Origin: Motiliproteus sp036960175
Lineage (GTDB): Bacteria; Pseudomonadota; Gammaproteobacteria; Pseudomonadales; Balneatricaceae
Direction of reading: 5' to 3'
Length of the DNA: 64,000 nucleotides
NCBI GenBank assembly: GCA_036960175.1
Contig: JBALWH010000005.1
Location: 124,001 to 188,000 of the forward strand
In this document: in pieces, positions 8,167 through 15,280 of the stretch
Layout: the number at the start of each line of letters is the position of its first letter
How positions within the stretch are numbered: position 1 is the stretch's first letter
Program-made: the position numbers and the translations under genes
The notes under the pieces: generated by a model
The model's database searches: none
What the model saw: the letters and a program-made list of their open reading frames with translations, nothing else
What the model was told of the DNA's origin: nothing

Positions 8167-8853
8167 ATGGGCGAACTTGCACTAAGAACATCGGTACCAA
8201 TACACGCACAGATGCCTATCAGTATGCTGATGGCAACAACCCCAGCCCCAGCTCCTCAAGCTTGCGAGCGAGCCTCGCTTTCTAAGAAGCTACTTTCTGC
8301 AGCATTCGCACTTTCCCTTGCTGGAACGGGTACGGGTGTACGTGCTGCGTTGCCTGATTTTTTGGACTCTCCCTCAACATCCAACCTAAGGATTGTCAGC
8401 GAAGATTTAACATCGAAGCTACTGGCTGCAAACGCGGTTTTGCCTGCATCGGCGCTTGTCAGTGAGATACAGGAACACTTGGGCCTAAACGTATCTCAAC
8501 TAGCAGAGATCGTCGGCGTTAGCAGACCCACTATTTATAGCTGGAAGAAGGGCAAAGAAGAACCTAATGAGGCAAATATTGATCGCCTCATGCATTTGAA
8601 GCAACTCATGGTCGTTGTGCCGTTAGAGCACTCCGTCAGCGTTGGCCGACTCCTGAAGAGGACGTTGCCTACAGGGCGCAATCTGACAGAGATACTGGCT
8701 GATACTGCAACTGATGTGGCGAGCTTCTCTCAGGCGTATGAACAGCTTACTCCCGCTATTCTCGACGCTACACGTCGTAGTGAGACTCCGCGTCGAGCTC
8801 CACCCGATGACTTAGCATCTTCTCTGGAGAGTAGAGACTACCCTGGAGCTTGA
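8167..8853 (+). CDS. XRE/Cro-type helix-turn-helix protein of the island module
   Basis: I chose the ATG at 8167 because GAGCGAGGGA lies just upstream, overlapping the end of the preceding gene; this gives 228 residues. Residues about 24-60 hold a short hydrophobic Ala/Leu/Gly stretch (LLSAAFALSLAGTGTG) after a Pro-rich lead. A clear HTH follows near 112-140: LNVSQLAEIVGVSRPTIYSW then KKGKEEP. The C-terminal part (LTEILADTATDVASFSQAYE) somewhat resembles MbcA/ParS-Xre antitoxin-type proteins. It likely binds DNA and may regulate the operon or act as the module's antidote or sensor. The next gene starts five bases after the stop. Confidence 0.7.
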   Translation: MGELALRTSVPIHAQMPISMLMATTPAPAPQACERASLSKKLLSAAFALSLAGTGTGVRAALPDFLDSPSTSNLRIVSEDLTSKLLAANAVLPASALVSEIQEHLGLNVSQLAEIVGVSRPTIYSWKKGKEEPNEANIDRLMHLKQLMVVVPLEHSVSVGRLLKRTLPTGRNLTEILADTATDVASFSQAYEQLTPAILDATRRSETPRRAPPDDLASSLESRDYPGA

Positions 8854-8858
8854 TCGGG

Positions 8859-9677
8859 ATGAGTACTATTAAGTCCCAAGGCTGGCGGCAGGGATCGGTT
8901 TTTTATCGAACTGACTCTTGGAGTCTGCAATCGTGGTTCCCGTCAGTACCTGCTAATGCGTTCTTAATTCTGATCACCCATACCTGTTCAGTGGTGAATG
9001 CGTCATACCAGAAGGAGCCTCGAGCAGAGTTCCTCGTTGCGTGCAGGACAGACAAATATCGAAAGGATGTCTCGTACGGTCGTAATTCCCGTCAGTTATC
9101 GATGAAACTGGTCGTGGCCGGTAAAGAAGTACCTGTACTCGCGAACATATACGACAAATACACCTTTGGGAGGCACTGGCTGGAAGATTTTTCTCCGGCA
9201 AATGAAGTATCAATTCCAGAAAATGAGCTGCGAACGCTGACAACATGGTTATCCCGTCGATATACACGCCCTGCTTTCCCCAATGAATTCAATATTCGCA
9301 TTGGCTCTGCCATTGATAAAATCAAGAAAAGGCTCAAGAAGGCAGACGTCAAGGATGCAGCAGGATGTATCGCCAGCGTTGGCTTAGACATTCCTCAGTA
9401 TGATATAGAGCTGCCTGAAGATGAGGACTATGAACTGGGCGTAACTTTAATCATTGATAGCAGGGAGTTTGAGCTTCACCGAGCGGCCTTGTCAGTGATC
9501 TCTGACTTTATTGATGAGCAGTTTTCCTGTTGTACTGGTATTGCATTCATAGGTGTTGATACCGTAGGTGATGATGTATTGACCGTAGCTGCAAGCCGTT
9601 CACTTAAGCTTTACGATTTTGATAATTTAAGTCTGCAGGATGATGGCGCGGAGCTGCTGCTAGAAACGGATATATAA
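8859..9677 (+). CDS. Unknown protein, third gene of the island module
   Basis: The ATG at 8859 (272 residues) is preferred over an in-frame TTG at 8850, because GGAG lies about ten bases before it. The N-terminal third contains LILITHTCSVVNASY followed by KEPRAEFLVA. This pattern resembles the TQDCD-type segment of some uncharacterised accessory-island proteins. A basic segment (IKKRLKKADVKDA) lies near residue 155, and the C-terminal half is acidic and beta-rich. There is no signal or membrane segment. Tight spacing to the two genes upstream shows the three are transcribed together. I do not recognise a named family, and an effector or target-recognition role would be inference. Confidence 0.6.
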   Translation: MSTIKSQGWRQGSVFYRTDSWSLQSWFPSVPANAFLILITHTCSVVNASYQKEPRAEFLVACRTDKYRKDVSYGRNSRQLSMKLVVAGKEVPVLANIYDKYTFGRHWLEDFSPANEVSIPENELRTLTTWLSRRYTRPAFPNEFNIRIGSAIDKIKKRLKKADVKDAAGCIASVGLDIPQYDIELPEDEDYELGVTLIIDSREFELHRAALSVISDFIDEQFSCCTGIAFIGVDTVGDDVLTVAASRSLKLYDFDNLSLQDDGAELLLETDI

Positions 9678-9826
9678 CCCGCAACATAGCATCGATAGTT
9701 GGCTTGTACTCCTTACCCCATCTATATCTGAAAGCAAGCTTTGTAATCGCGTAGTGGATTTTGTCTCCTGATGAACATCGGTTTATTCCTACCGACACCA
9801 AGCATCTCTTTAAGCCGCACAGACCA

Positions 9827-10420
9827 CTACAACAAACTCAGATGCTCACTCATATTCTGCACCCATTGCCGCTCCATAGCCTGATAACGGGAGTGTAATC
9901 GGTGGTAAGTTTTCCAATGCATCCCCTTCTTTTTCCCCCAGCCCTCGCCGTAGTCGTAATACTCAAACAACCGCTCACCGAGTTTGTGTTTCTGGTCGAT
10001 CAATCGATCCATCCGGCTTTGCTGTTGTGAGGCGTAGGGCAGTTGGTAGCAGTGACGGCAGAGAAACTGCGGGCCATCACAGCAGAGAATGCCGACACGC
10101 TTGTCACAACGCGGGCAGAGGAACCACAGCCGCTCACCACCGTAGTTGCATGGGGTACGATCAAAGGCAATACGCTGCTCCATCGCTTGCCAGTCATCGC
10201 CATGCTCCCTGTAGCGAAAATTAAGCTGTAGATAATTATCATGGCAGCGGTAGTTGATGTTGCCGCTAGGTTCGCCACCACGCGTCCAGCTGAGACTACC
10301 GCCCCAACCCGCCTTGAGCATCCCCCGCTTTTTCATATAACGAATATCTATCCGTTTAACGTCATCGAGGGTGGTTTGTTTACTCCACCGGCACCAGTTA
10401 CCACTGCCTTGACCGCCCAT
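9827..10420 (-). CDS. Zinc-ribbon protein of mobile islands
   Basis: About 197 residues from the ATG at 10420, chosen because GAGGGG lies five bases before it; GTG/ATG codons just upstream are in frame. It begins MGGQGSGNW and is rich in Trp, Tyr, Arg and His. A zinc ribbon is visible as CPRC (about residue 112) and CRHC (about residue 132), with two more cysteines between them. A C-terminal basic helix follows. Such small zinc-ribbon proteins are common in islands and plasmids, but I cannot assign a role. It is transcribed away from the csrA-like gene, with a 146-base shared promoter region. Confidence 0.65.
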   Translation of the reverse strand: MGGQGSGNWCRWSKQTTLDDVKRIDIRYMKKRGMLKAGWGGSLSWTRGGEPSGNINYRCHDNYLQLNFRYREHGDDWQAMEQRIAFDRTPCNYGGERLWFLCPRCDKRVGILCCDGPQFLCRHCYQLPYASQQQSRMDRLIDQKHKLGERLFEYYDYGEGWGKKKGMHWKTYHRLHSRYQAMERQWVQNMSEHLSLL

Positions 10421-10508
10421 CATCACCCCTCATCTTTTTAACCAGAATCATTAGGAAAACATGCTTTTTAATCTTCACCTGAACATCCGTACTCTAATCA
10501 CCCAATGT

Positions 10509-10542
10509 CGCTAATGATTAGCGTTGGTGTATGCTCATGAGC
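10509..10542. promoter_or_regulatory. Two palindromes between divergent island genes
   Basis: CGCTAATGATTAGCG (10509-10523) is a perfect palindrome around one central base. GCTCATGAGC (10533-10542) is a perfect ten-base palindrome. Both lie in the 146-base gap between the zinc-ribbon gene (minus) and the csrA-like gene (plus), where an operator would be expected. No binding protein can be named; the AlpA-like or XRE-like proteins of the island are candidates. Confidence 0.4.
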
Positions 10543-10566
10543 AAGCGATACCAAGGAGGGTGTTAG

Positions 10567-10788
10567 ATGCTTATATTTAATCGCAGGGAAAATGAATCCA
10601 TTCGGATTGGTGAAACGCACCGAGTAACGGTGATAGACATTCACAATGGCGAAATCCGACTCATGGTTACCAGCAACAAACCTAATACGCCCGAGAACTG
10701 GTTCTCTCCCATTTTAAATAGACACTTTCCCCATCTGAAGCATCTGGCTAGAAAAATCTGGTCAACGATACAGACCCCGCACCACTAA
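10567..10788 (+). CDS. Island-encoded CsrA-like RNA-binding protein
   Basis: The 73-residue protein starts like CsrA: MLIFNRRENESIRIG matches the usual MLILTRRxGE opening, then VTVIDIHNGEIRLMVT follows the next strands. CsrA dimers bind GGA motifs in mRNA leaders to block or alter translation. Here the second RNA-contact region, normally close to HREEIYxRI, is replaced by PENWFSPILNRHF. A basic, His-rich tail is added, so RNA specificity is probably changed. AAGGAGGG before the ATG is a very strong ribosome site. It is alone on the plus strand within the island, facing the putative replication gene across the iterons. It could modulate host regulators or the island's own mRNAs; that is inference. 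Confidence 0.75.
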   Translation: MLIFNRRENESIRIGETHRVTVIDIHNGEIRLMVTSNKPNTPENWFSPILNRHFPHLKHLARKIWSTIQTPHH

Positions 10789-10827
10789 ATTCCTCTTCGT
10801 TGAGAGTACATATGGTAAATATATAAA

Positions 10828-10979
10828 GGTGTCCTCTATACGGTCAGGTGAAGCGCTGAAAAGGCACGTTTCAGTACCTATATGCGGTCTTGTCTGTACC
10901 TGTGGGCGGTCTTGGTTTTAGTCAATTATCCCAATTCAGTACCTCTATACGGTCAGGTCAGTACCTGTATGCGGTCAGC
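10828..10979 (+). repeat. Five iteron-like direct repeats, candidate replication origin
   Basis: Five copies of a roughly 21-base motif of the form CAGTACCTNTATNCGGTC plus three bases lie at 10828 (half-decayed start), 10872, 10895, 10937 and 10959. The start-to-start distances are 44, 23, 42 and 22 bases, all close to multiples of 22, i.e. two helical turns. This phasing is typical of iterons bound by replication initiators. They lie between the convergent ends of the csrA-like gene and the 133-residue gene. Confidence 0.7.
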
Positions 10980-10980
10980 C

Positions 10981-11382
10981 TTATCTGTTAATCAGTTTTC
11001 TCGATGGTAGCGTGGTTGGCTTTACCTCCAGCTTGCCGCCGCATTCATGAATCGGTTGCCATGTGAAGGCGTAAAGCGTTGGCCCCATGTTGAGACCACC
11101 CTGTCGGGTCTGCTCTATCCAGTTGTGCACCAGCAACTCTTTAATAGCCTTGGATAGCTGATCTCTGGACTTCCAACCCCGCTTTTTCATCAGTGTGATA
11201 CTGGCGCAAAGATCGCCGTTATTGCGGCCGTTGTACTGCTCCCCTAAATCGGTCAAAAGGCTCTTGGCGCGATGTGGCAGGGCGATATAGCCAGGGTCGT
11301 TTAACATCGCCTTGGGCAGGTTGAAAAAGCCCGGATAGGTGATCGTATTAGCACCCTTGGTTTGCTTTGCTGGTCGGCCCAT
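10981..11382 (-). CDS. Putative replication/winged-helix protein of the island
   Basis: The 133-residue protein opens with a basic lead (MGRPAKQTKGANTITYPGFF). Sequences typical of a winged-helix module follow: LPHRAKSLLTDLGEQYNG, then CASITLMKKRGWKSRDQLSK, AIKELLVHNWI and a beta wing TRQGGLNMGPTLYAFTW. Similar proteins occur in small islands near integrases. Closeness to the iterons makes an initiator or partition role reasonable, but this is inference. Its ATG overlaps the upstream stop (TAATG), so translation is coupled. It is the last gene of the leftward island operon. Confidence 0.6.
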   Translation of the reverse strand: MGRPAKQTKGANTITYPGFFNLPKAMLNDPGYIALPHRAKSLLTDLGEQYNGRNNGDLCASITLMKKRGWKSRDQLSKAIKELLVHNWIEQTRQGGLNMGPTLYAFTWQPIHECGGKLEVKPTTLPSRKLINR

Positions 11383-11618
11383 TACGCCCCCTTGTGACTG
11401 TCTATCACCGCGCTATCTAGGGATTGGCCGCTATCAGGGTGCAGTGGTCGAATATCAGTGATTCGCAGCTCTAAGGCGGTCTTATCTACTGGGGTGATTC
11501 TAGGGTTGTTCGGATCGCTTACCAGTGCCGTAGCCTCCTCTATGGATGCTGCTTCAATAGATAAGGTATGGCGGATACTTTCTATCACGCAAACAATAAA
11601 TAGCTGGGAATCACTCAT
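11382..11618 (-). CDS. Small unknown island protein
   Basis: A 78-residue protein overlaps the gene before it by four bases (ATGA) and the gene after it by one base. It is therefore embedded in the translationally coupled operon alpA-like, rha-like, this gene, rep-like. It contains a short beta-alpha segment (LFIVCVIESIRHTLSIEAAS) and an acidic, Pro-containing tail. I recognise no family. Operon position is the main support that it is real. Confidence 0.55.
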   Translation of the reverse strand: MSDSQLFIVCVIESIRHTLSIEAASIEEATALVSDPNNPRITPVDKTALELRITDIRPLHPDSGQSLDSAVIDSHKGA

Positions 11619-12292
11619 TGCTGCACCTCCGGCATCGGCAGGGCTTCGCGGACGCTATCGACGTAGAGCGCAACGGCTGACTTGGCGTCTTGATAGGCTT
11701 GCTTATGGTCACCACCGGCGCTAATTGCTCGTTTATAGTGACTACCCGCCAATCGTTCAGCCATGGAAACGGCAGTACGCCAATATGGCGGCAGATGTTT
11801 ACGCTCACCCGATGGAATTCCCAACGATCTGTTGATCATCTTTTCGATGTTCATGTGGTGGATATGCTCTGGCGTTGTACTGCCTGATTGCCGTACCAGC
11901 TGACTAACAGCATCATGACATTCGCGGTAGCAGGGAAGGTAATCCACCTTAGCCGCCAGCGACTCGCGCAACTCTTTAAACGCTTTGACTAGCTTGAGTT
12001 TCAGCACCACCGCCTGTTCCGTGTTGGTACAAAGTGTCAGCACCAAATAGCACTGATCTTCATTAAGTAGCGCATAGGCTTCCGGTCTTCCGCCTTTGCT
12101 TCCCTTGAGAGGTTTTGAGTTTTGAAATCGCATTACCCCCAGGGTTTCCAGCTGTGACTGGTAGCACCGAATAAGCTTCAGAGTATGCTTGTGTTGGTTG
12201 CCTAGGTGCGCGGCCATGATGCGGCTATCGACCAGCGATTCTTGTTTGATGGTTTCAAGCCGGATGGTGGTAACGGGAGTTATGGCGCTCAT
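11615..12292 (-). CDS. Rha-type phage regulatory protein
   Basis: This 225-residue protein contains the Rha pattern: DSRIMAAHLGNQHKHTLKLI near residues 21-40, KPLKGSKGGRPEAYALLNED near 62-81, and LVLTLCTNTEQAVVLKLKLV then KAFKELR. Rha proteins are found in temperate phages and satellites, where they influence lytic growth when the host lacks integration host factor. The C-terminal 90 residues are helical and not assigned. It overlaps the AlpA-like gene by four bases. Confidence 0.75.
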   Translation of the reverse strand: MSAITPVTTIRLETIKQESLVDSRIMAAHLGNQHKHTLKLIRCYQSQLETLGVMRFQNSKPLKGSKGGRPEAYALLNEDQCYLVLTLCTNTEQAVVLKLKLVKAFKELRESLAAKVDYLPCYRECHDAVSQLVRQSGSTTPEHIHHMNIEKMINRSLGIPSGERKHLPPYWRTAVSMAERLAGSHYKRAISAGGDHKQAYQDAKSAVALYVDSVREALPMPEVQQ

Positions 12293-12510
12293 GCTTCACC
12301 CCCAGCGCTCAGTTCTTCAAGCAATTGGCGGATATCTTCACAGCGCCAAACGGTAGTTCGTGGGCCAATTTTGTAAGATTGTGGGTATTTTCCGGATTTA
12401 ACGCCTGCCCACCAACTGCTCTTGCCAATAGGGACAAATTGCAGCACGTGGGGAAGGCGTAGAAATCCAGTTACTGGCAAAACAGGGGGGGTATGATCAG
12501 CTTTAATCAT
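12289..12510 (-). CDS. AlpA-family DNA-binding regulator/excisionase
   Basis: I chose the ATG at 12510 because GGAG lies ten bases before it; a GTG 24 bases upstream is in frame. The 73-residue protein has the AlpA/MerR-like fold signature: FLRLPHVLQFVPIGKSSWW, then KSGKYPQSYKIGPRTTVWR and a C-terminal DIRQLLEEL helix. In P4/CP4-type elements AlpA activates integrase expression or acts as a recombination directionality factor. It heads the leftward operon of the island and lies about 0.1 kb before the 280-residue gene. Confidence 0.8.
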   Translation of the reverse strand: MIKADHTPPVLPVTGFLRLPHVLQFVPIGKSSWWAGVKSGKYPQSYKIGPRTTVWRCEDIRQLLEELSAGGEA

Positions 12511-12650
12511 TTGTGTAGCTCCATATAAAAACACTTTTGCAAATCAGCGTCTTTAATAGTGCTACACCGTCCGAGTAAATTTAATAAGGCTGCCTAGCCA
12601 AGCTTACACACACCTAGGTCAGTGAAAATTTATCTTGCACCCACCTAGGA

Positions 12651-13493
12651 TCATGTGAATTTTTTATACTTAGAAATATTGTTGTAAAGTGTTCCGTGGT
12701 TCGTTCCGTGCTTATTTGCAACTATGCAGGCAGCACTATTGTTTGTAATACCTCTTCTATTCTTTACTTCTATAACCTCTCGAATCAATGGAACCCAGTA
12801 ATCTATAGCTTTCTGTTGTTTCGATCGATTGTAATCTTCCATCTTTTCTTTATTGATCAGAGCGTTCGGCGCCAATTCATCAAACCTAGACCTTTCATCC
12901 ATAAGTTTTGCATGACCGGAAAGTTCTTTTGTATGAACACGCGCCAACTCAGCCGCAGCCTGAGCACACATCAGGCTTCCCATCCCATCAATGGTAGCTT
13001 TGTATAGACGAGCAGCTTTTTCTGGAACATCAAAGTCTTCAATATTTGAACATGATTGCTGCTGATACAAAGCAAATTCTGACAAGTGGTGTAGGCATAA
13101 AAGATCATATGTTAAGTCAGAATTGTGGAATACGAACTCATCATTTATGTTTTCAGAAACAAATGCTTCTAGATAAAAAACATCAGGCCATGAGTCTATT
13201 TTGTTAAACCCAGCATCATTGATAATATTATGTCCGCATACAATCCATTCTTTTGTTTTTCTTAGAAGAAATTCTGTTTTTATTATTACATCTTTGTCAT
13301 TAAAGTTAGTTTCTTCACTAATTCCTAAATTACTAGCAGAGCAAGACCTAAGGTTTGTGTAAATAATAGCAGTTACATCAGCAGCTGCGGAAACGGTACC
13401 TTCAGGCATAGGAAAATCTGTTGCGCTGCATACTTCAAATATTCCTAATGCAACATCACTTAAACTTTTATCAGAAAACACAGATACGTCCAT
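12651..13493 (-). CDS. Unknown AT-rich cargo protein directly after integrase
   Basis: A 280-residue soluble protein, whose ATG lies three bases after the integrase stop with GGAG inside the integrase end, so the two are co-transcribed. Codon use is clearly more AT-rich than in the integrase and the surrounding genes, suggesting separate acquisition. There are many acidic residues in the first 150. The last 60 (YWVPLIREVIEVKNRRGITN and SAACIVANKHGTNHGTLYNN) look like a DNA-binding helix-turn-helix. I do not recognise the family. Genes in this place of P4-like islands are often phage-defence cargo, but nothing in the protein proves it. Confidence 0.6.
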   Translation of the reverse strand: MDVSVFSDKSLSDVALGIFEVCSATDFPMPEGTVSAAADVTAIIYTNLRSCSASNLGISEETNFNDKDVIIKTEFLLRKTKEWIVCGHNIINDAGFNKIDSWPDVFYLEAFVSENINDEFVFHNSDLTYDLLCLHHLSEFALYQQQSCSNIEDFDVPEKAARLYKATIDGMGSLMCAQAAAELARVHTKELSGHAKLMDERSRFDELAPNALINKEKMEDYNRSKQQKAIDYWVPLIREVIEVKNRRGITNNSAACIVANKHGTNHGTLYNNISKYKKFT

Positions 13494-13496
13494 TAC

Positions 13497-14738
13497 CTAA
13501 ACTCCGTTTGTTTTAGCCTTAAAATCCCCTGTAACCACATTCCCACTCAGCGCCGCCGCCCTCAGACGATCCAGATAATCGCCCCATTTCTGCATCATCT
13601 CCGCCCGTTGCGGTAGGTGCTTGGTGCGGTTATAGGCTCTACCATTCGCATCTTTAACCGCGTGGGCTAACTGGTGTTCTATCCAGTCGATCCGAAAGCC
13701 CAGCACCTCATCCAATAGCGTTCTAGCCATCGCTCTAAAGCCGTGGGCTGTCATGGTGGTGTTGTCGTAGCCCATCGTCCGTATGGCAACCCTAACCCCG
13801 TTTTCCGATAGTGGACGGCTGGCACCTCTGGCCGATGGGAATATATAGCGGTGTCGGCCTGTTAGCTGGTGTAGCTCTCTGAGGATCGCCAACCCTTGAG
13901 TGCAGAGCGGGATAATATGTGGCTCTTTGATCTTCATCCGTTGGGCAGGAATTTCAATTCGATTTTCATCCCAATTAAGATCAGCCCATTCCAATGATCG
14001 CAATTCACCAGGGCGGCAAAACAGCAGCGGGGAGAGTTTCAACGCGGCACAGACAACAGCCGTTCCCTGATAGTTATCAATTGCCACCATTAGCTGGCCC
14101 GCTTCCCTGGGGGTGGTAATGGCGGCAAAATGAGTGGTCTTCGGTGTGATTAGCGCGCCCCTTAGATCAGCGCTAGGGTCACGCCCTGCGCGCCCTGACG
14201 CAATAGCATAGCGAAACACTTGCCCCGCTACATTCTTGGCTCTATGGGCCGTTTCTATCGCCCCCCTTGATTCGATCCGGCGAAGCACCTGTAACAGCGT
14301 GGACGCATCAATAGAGAGAATTGCTTTATTGCCCAGCCATGGAAACAGATCTTTCTCTAGCAATCGCCATGTCCGCTCCTGATGAGTTGGGCTTTTGTCG
14401 GTCATCTTTTTTGAAAACCACTCGCGCCCCAACACCTCAAAGGTATTCACAGCACTAGAGTACATAGCGGCCTTGCGGGATTTCTTTTCAGCCGATGGGT
14501 CAATATCCTGTGCAATGAGTTTTCTGGCATCATCGCGCCCATTGCGGGCCTCTTTTAAGCTAACTTCGGGATAGACCCCAAGAGCCAACGACTTTTCTTT
14601 GCCAAGAATTCGATATTTGAGCCGCCAATACTTAGAGCCATTTTTCTTGATCAGCAGGAACAAGCCCTTTTCATCGCTGAGCTTGTAATCCTTTTCCTTA
14701 GGCTTTGCACTGGCCGCAGCCCGGTCTGTTAGTGCCAT
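13497..14738 (-). CDS. P4-type tyrosine integrase
   Basis: This 413-residue protein has the N-terminal arm-binding domain of P4-type integrases (DUF4102 type; LSDEKGLFLLIKKNGSKYWR near residues 20-39), a core-binding domain (about 100-190) and a catalytic domain. Visible active-site elements are RPGELRSLEW (Arg I), HGFRAMARTLLDE (His-x-x-Arg), IEHQLAHAV and AYNRT with the nucleophilic Tyr (about residue 378). Length and layout look complete. It lies 200 bases from the tRNA-Arg 3' end and is transcribed away from it, the normal arrangement for an integrase using that tRNA as its site. It should catalyse integration and excision of the 7.9-kb island. Confidence 0.92.
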   Translation of the reverse strand: MALTDRAAASAKPKEKDYKLSDEKGLFLLIKKNGSKYWRLKYRILGKEKSLALGVYPEVSLKEARNGRDDARKLIAQDIDPSAEKKSRKAAMYSSAVNTFEVLGREWFSKKMTDKSPTHQERTWRLLEKDLFPWLGNKAILSIDASTLLQVLRRIESRGAIETAHRAKNVAGQVFRYAIASGRAGRDPSADLRGALITPKTTHFAAITTPREAGQLMVAIDNYQGTAVVCAALKLSPLLFCRPGELRSLEWADLNWDENRIEIPAQRMKIKEPHIIPLCTQGLAILRELHQLTGRHRYIFPSARGASRPLSENGVRVAIRTMGYDNTTMTAHGFRAMARTLLDEVLGFRIDWIEHQLAHAVKDANGRAYNRTKHLPQRAEMMQKWGDYLDRLRAAALSGNVVTGDFKAKTNGV

Positions 14739-14760
14739 ATCTCAGTCCATTTTTTGTGCT

Positions 14761-14848
14761 GGGGGTACAATTTCTGGGGGTACAGGATTTAGAGAAAGCA
14801 GGTATACCCCCATATACGCCCCCATTAAGCAGTGGATTTGGGGGTATC
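14761..14848. promoter_or_regulatory. Integrase arm-type binding sites
   Basis: Five short repeats of GGGGGTA(C/T) lie between the integrase start and the tRNA. They are at 14761-14768 and 14776-14783 forward, 14802-14811 and 14813-14823 reverse, and 14840-14848 forward. Clusters like this next to an attachment core are what P4/lambda-type integrases bind with their arm domain. C-runs near the left end (7137-7155) are the probable partner set. They may also control integrase expression. Confidence 0.6.
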
Positions 14849-14937
14849 ATGCTGGACGACTACAGACGACAGTATAGACAGAGTTAGCCGGAGAAGGCTA
14901 TATACAGGACTTAAATGGATTTGTTTGGACTTGGAAG

Positions 14938-15014
14938 TGGCGCGCCTGGAGGGATTCGAACCCCCGACCAACAGGATCGGAACCTGCTACTCTATCCAGC
15001 TGAGCTACAGGCGC
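14938..15014 (-). tRNA. tRNA-Arg(CCG)
   Basis: Read on the minus strand the 77 bases fold into a full cloverleaf. The acceptor stem is GCGCCTG/CAGGCGC, followed by D arm TAGCTCAGCTGGATAGAG, anticodon loop TTCCGAT with CCG (14978-14980) and T arm with GGTTCGAATCC. The discriminator is G and the CCA is encoded. It reads the rare Arg codon CGG, usually a single-copy gene. The island's integrase sits just past its 3' end; the tRNA stays intact because the element restores the 3' end. Confidence 0.97.
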
Positions 15015-15280
15015 GTAAAGAACTCGTGAAAGAGGGGCGTATTCTACTCAGCTGGCTCGATGGCGGCAAGCCTTTAAATTGAGTCATGCAACAGGCCTTA
15101 CTCATACTGAAGAGTGCTGGCTAAAAGTGGATAAAAAGTTAAACACCCGTTCATATCCTTGTTAATACAGGAGAATTCCTGTGACTCAGATCAATCGATC
15201 ATTATCTAGGCAATATCCTCACTAGGAACAGAAAAGAAGACCATGCTTAACTATACTCATGTAGATTCTCTGAGCAGGTA

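Larger units (their letters stand above)
7058..14937. mobile_element. Integrative island in tRNA-Arg(CCG)
   Basis: The island is bounded on the right by the intact tRNA-Arg 3' end and on the left by a degenerate copy of that end (7058-7072). It encodes a P4-type tyrosine integrase next to the tRNA, an AlpA-like excisionase/regulator, a Rha-like protein, a putative replication initiator beside iterons, a CsrA-like protein, a zinc-ribbon protein and a three-gene cargo module. There are no capsid, terminase, conjugation or primase genes. It is therefore a small satellite or mobilisable-type island rather than a prophage. The one-base deletion in the left core may make excision inefficient. Confidence 0.7.

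Noticed and set aside
10828..10979. CRISPR array
   Set aside because: Repeats of about 21 bases with short or no spacers, variable copies and no cas genes; they fit iterons, not CRISPR.
15150..15280. LexA box upstream of yebG
   Set aside because: No CTG-N10-CAG palindrome of acceptable quality found; SOS control not claimed. The same holds for the uvrD upstream region (47599-47700).
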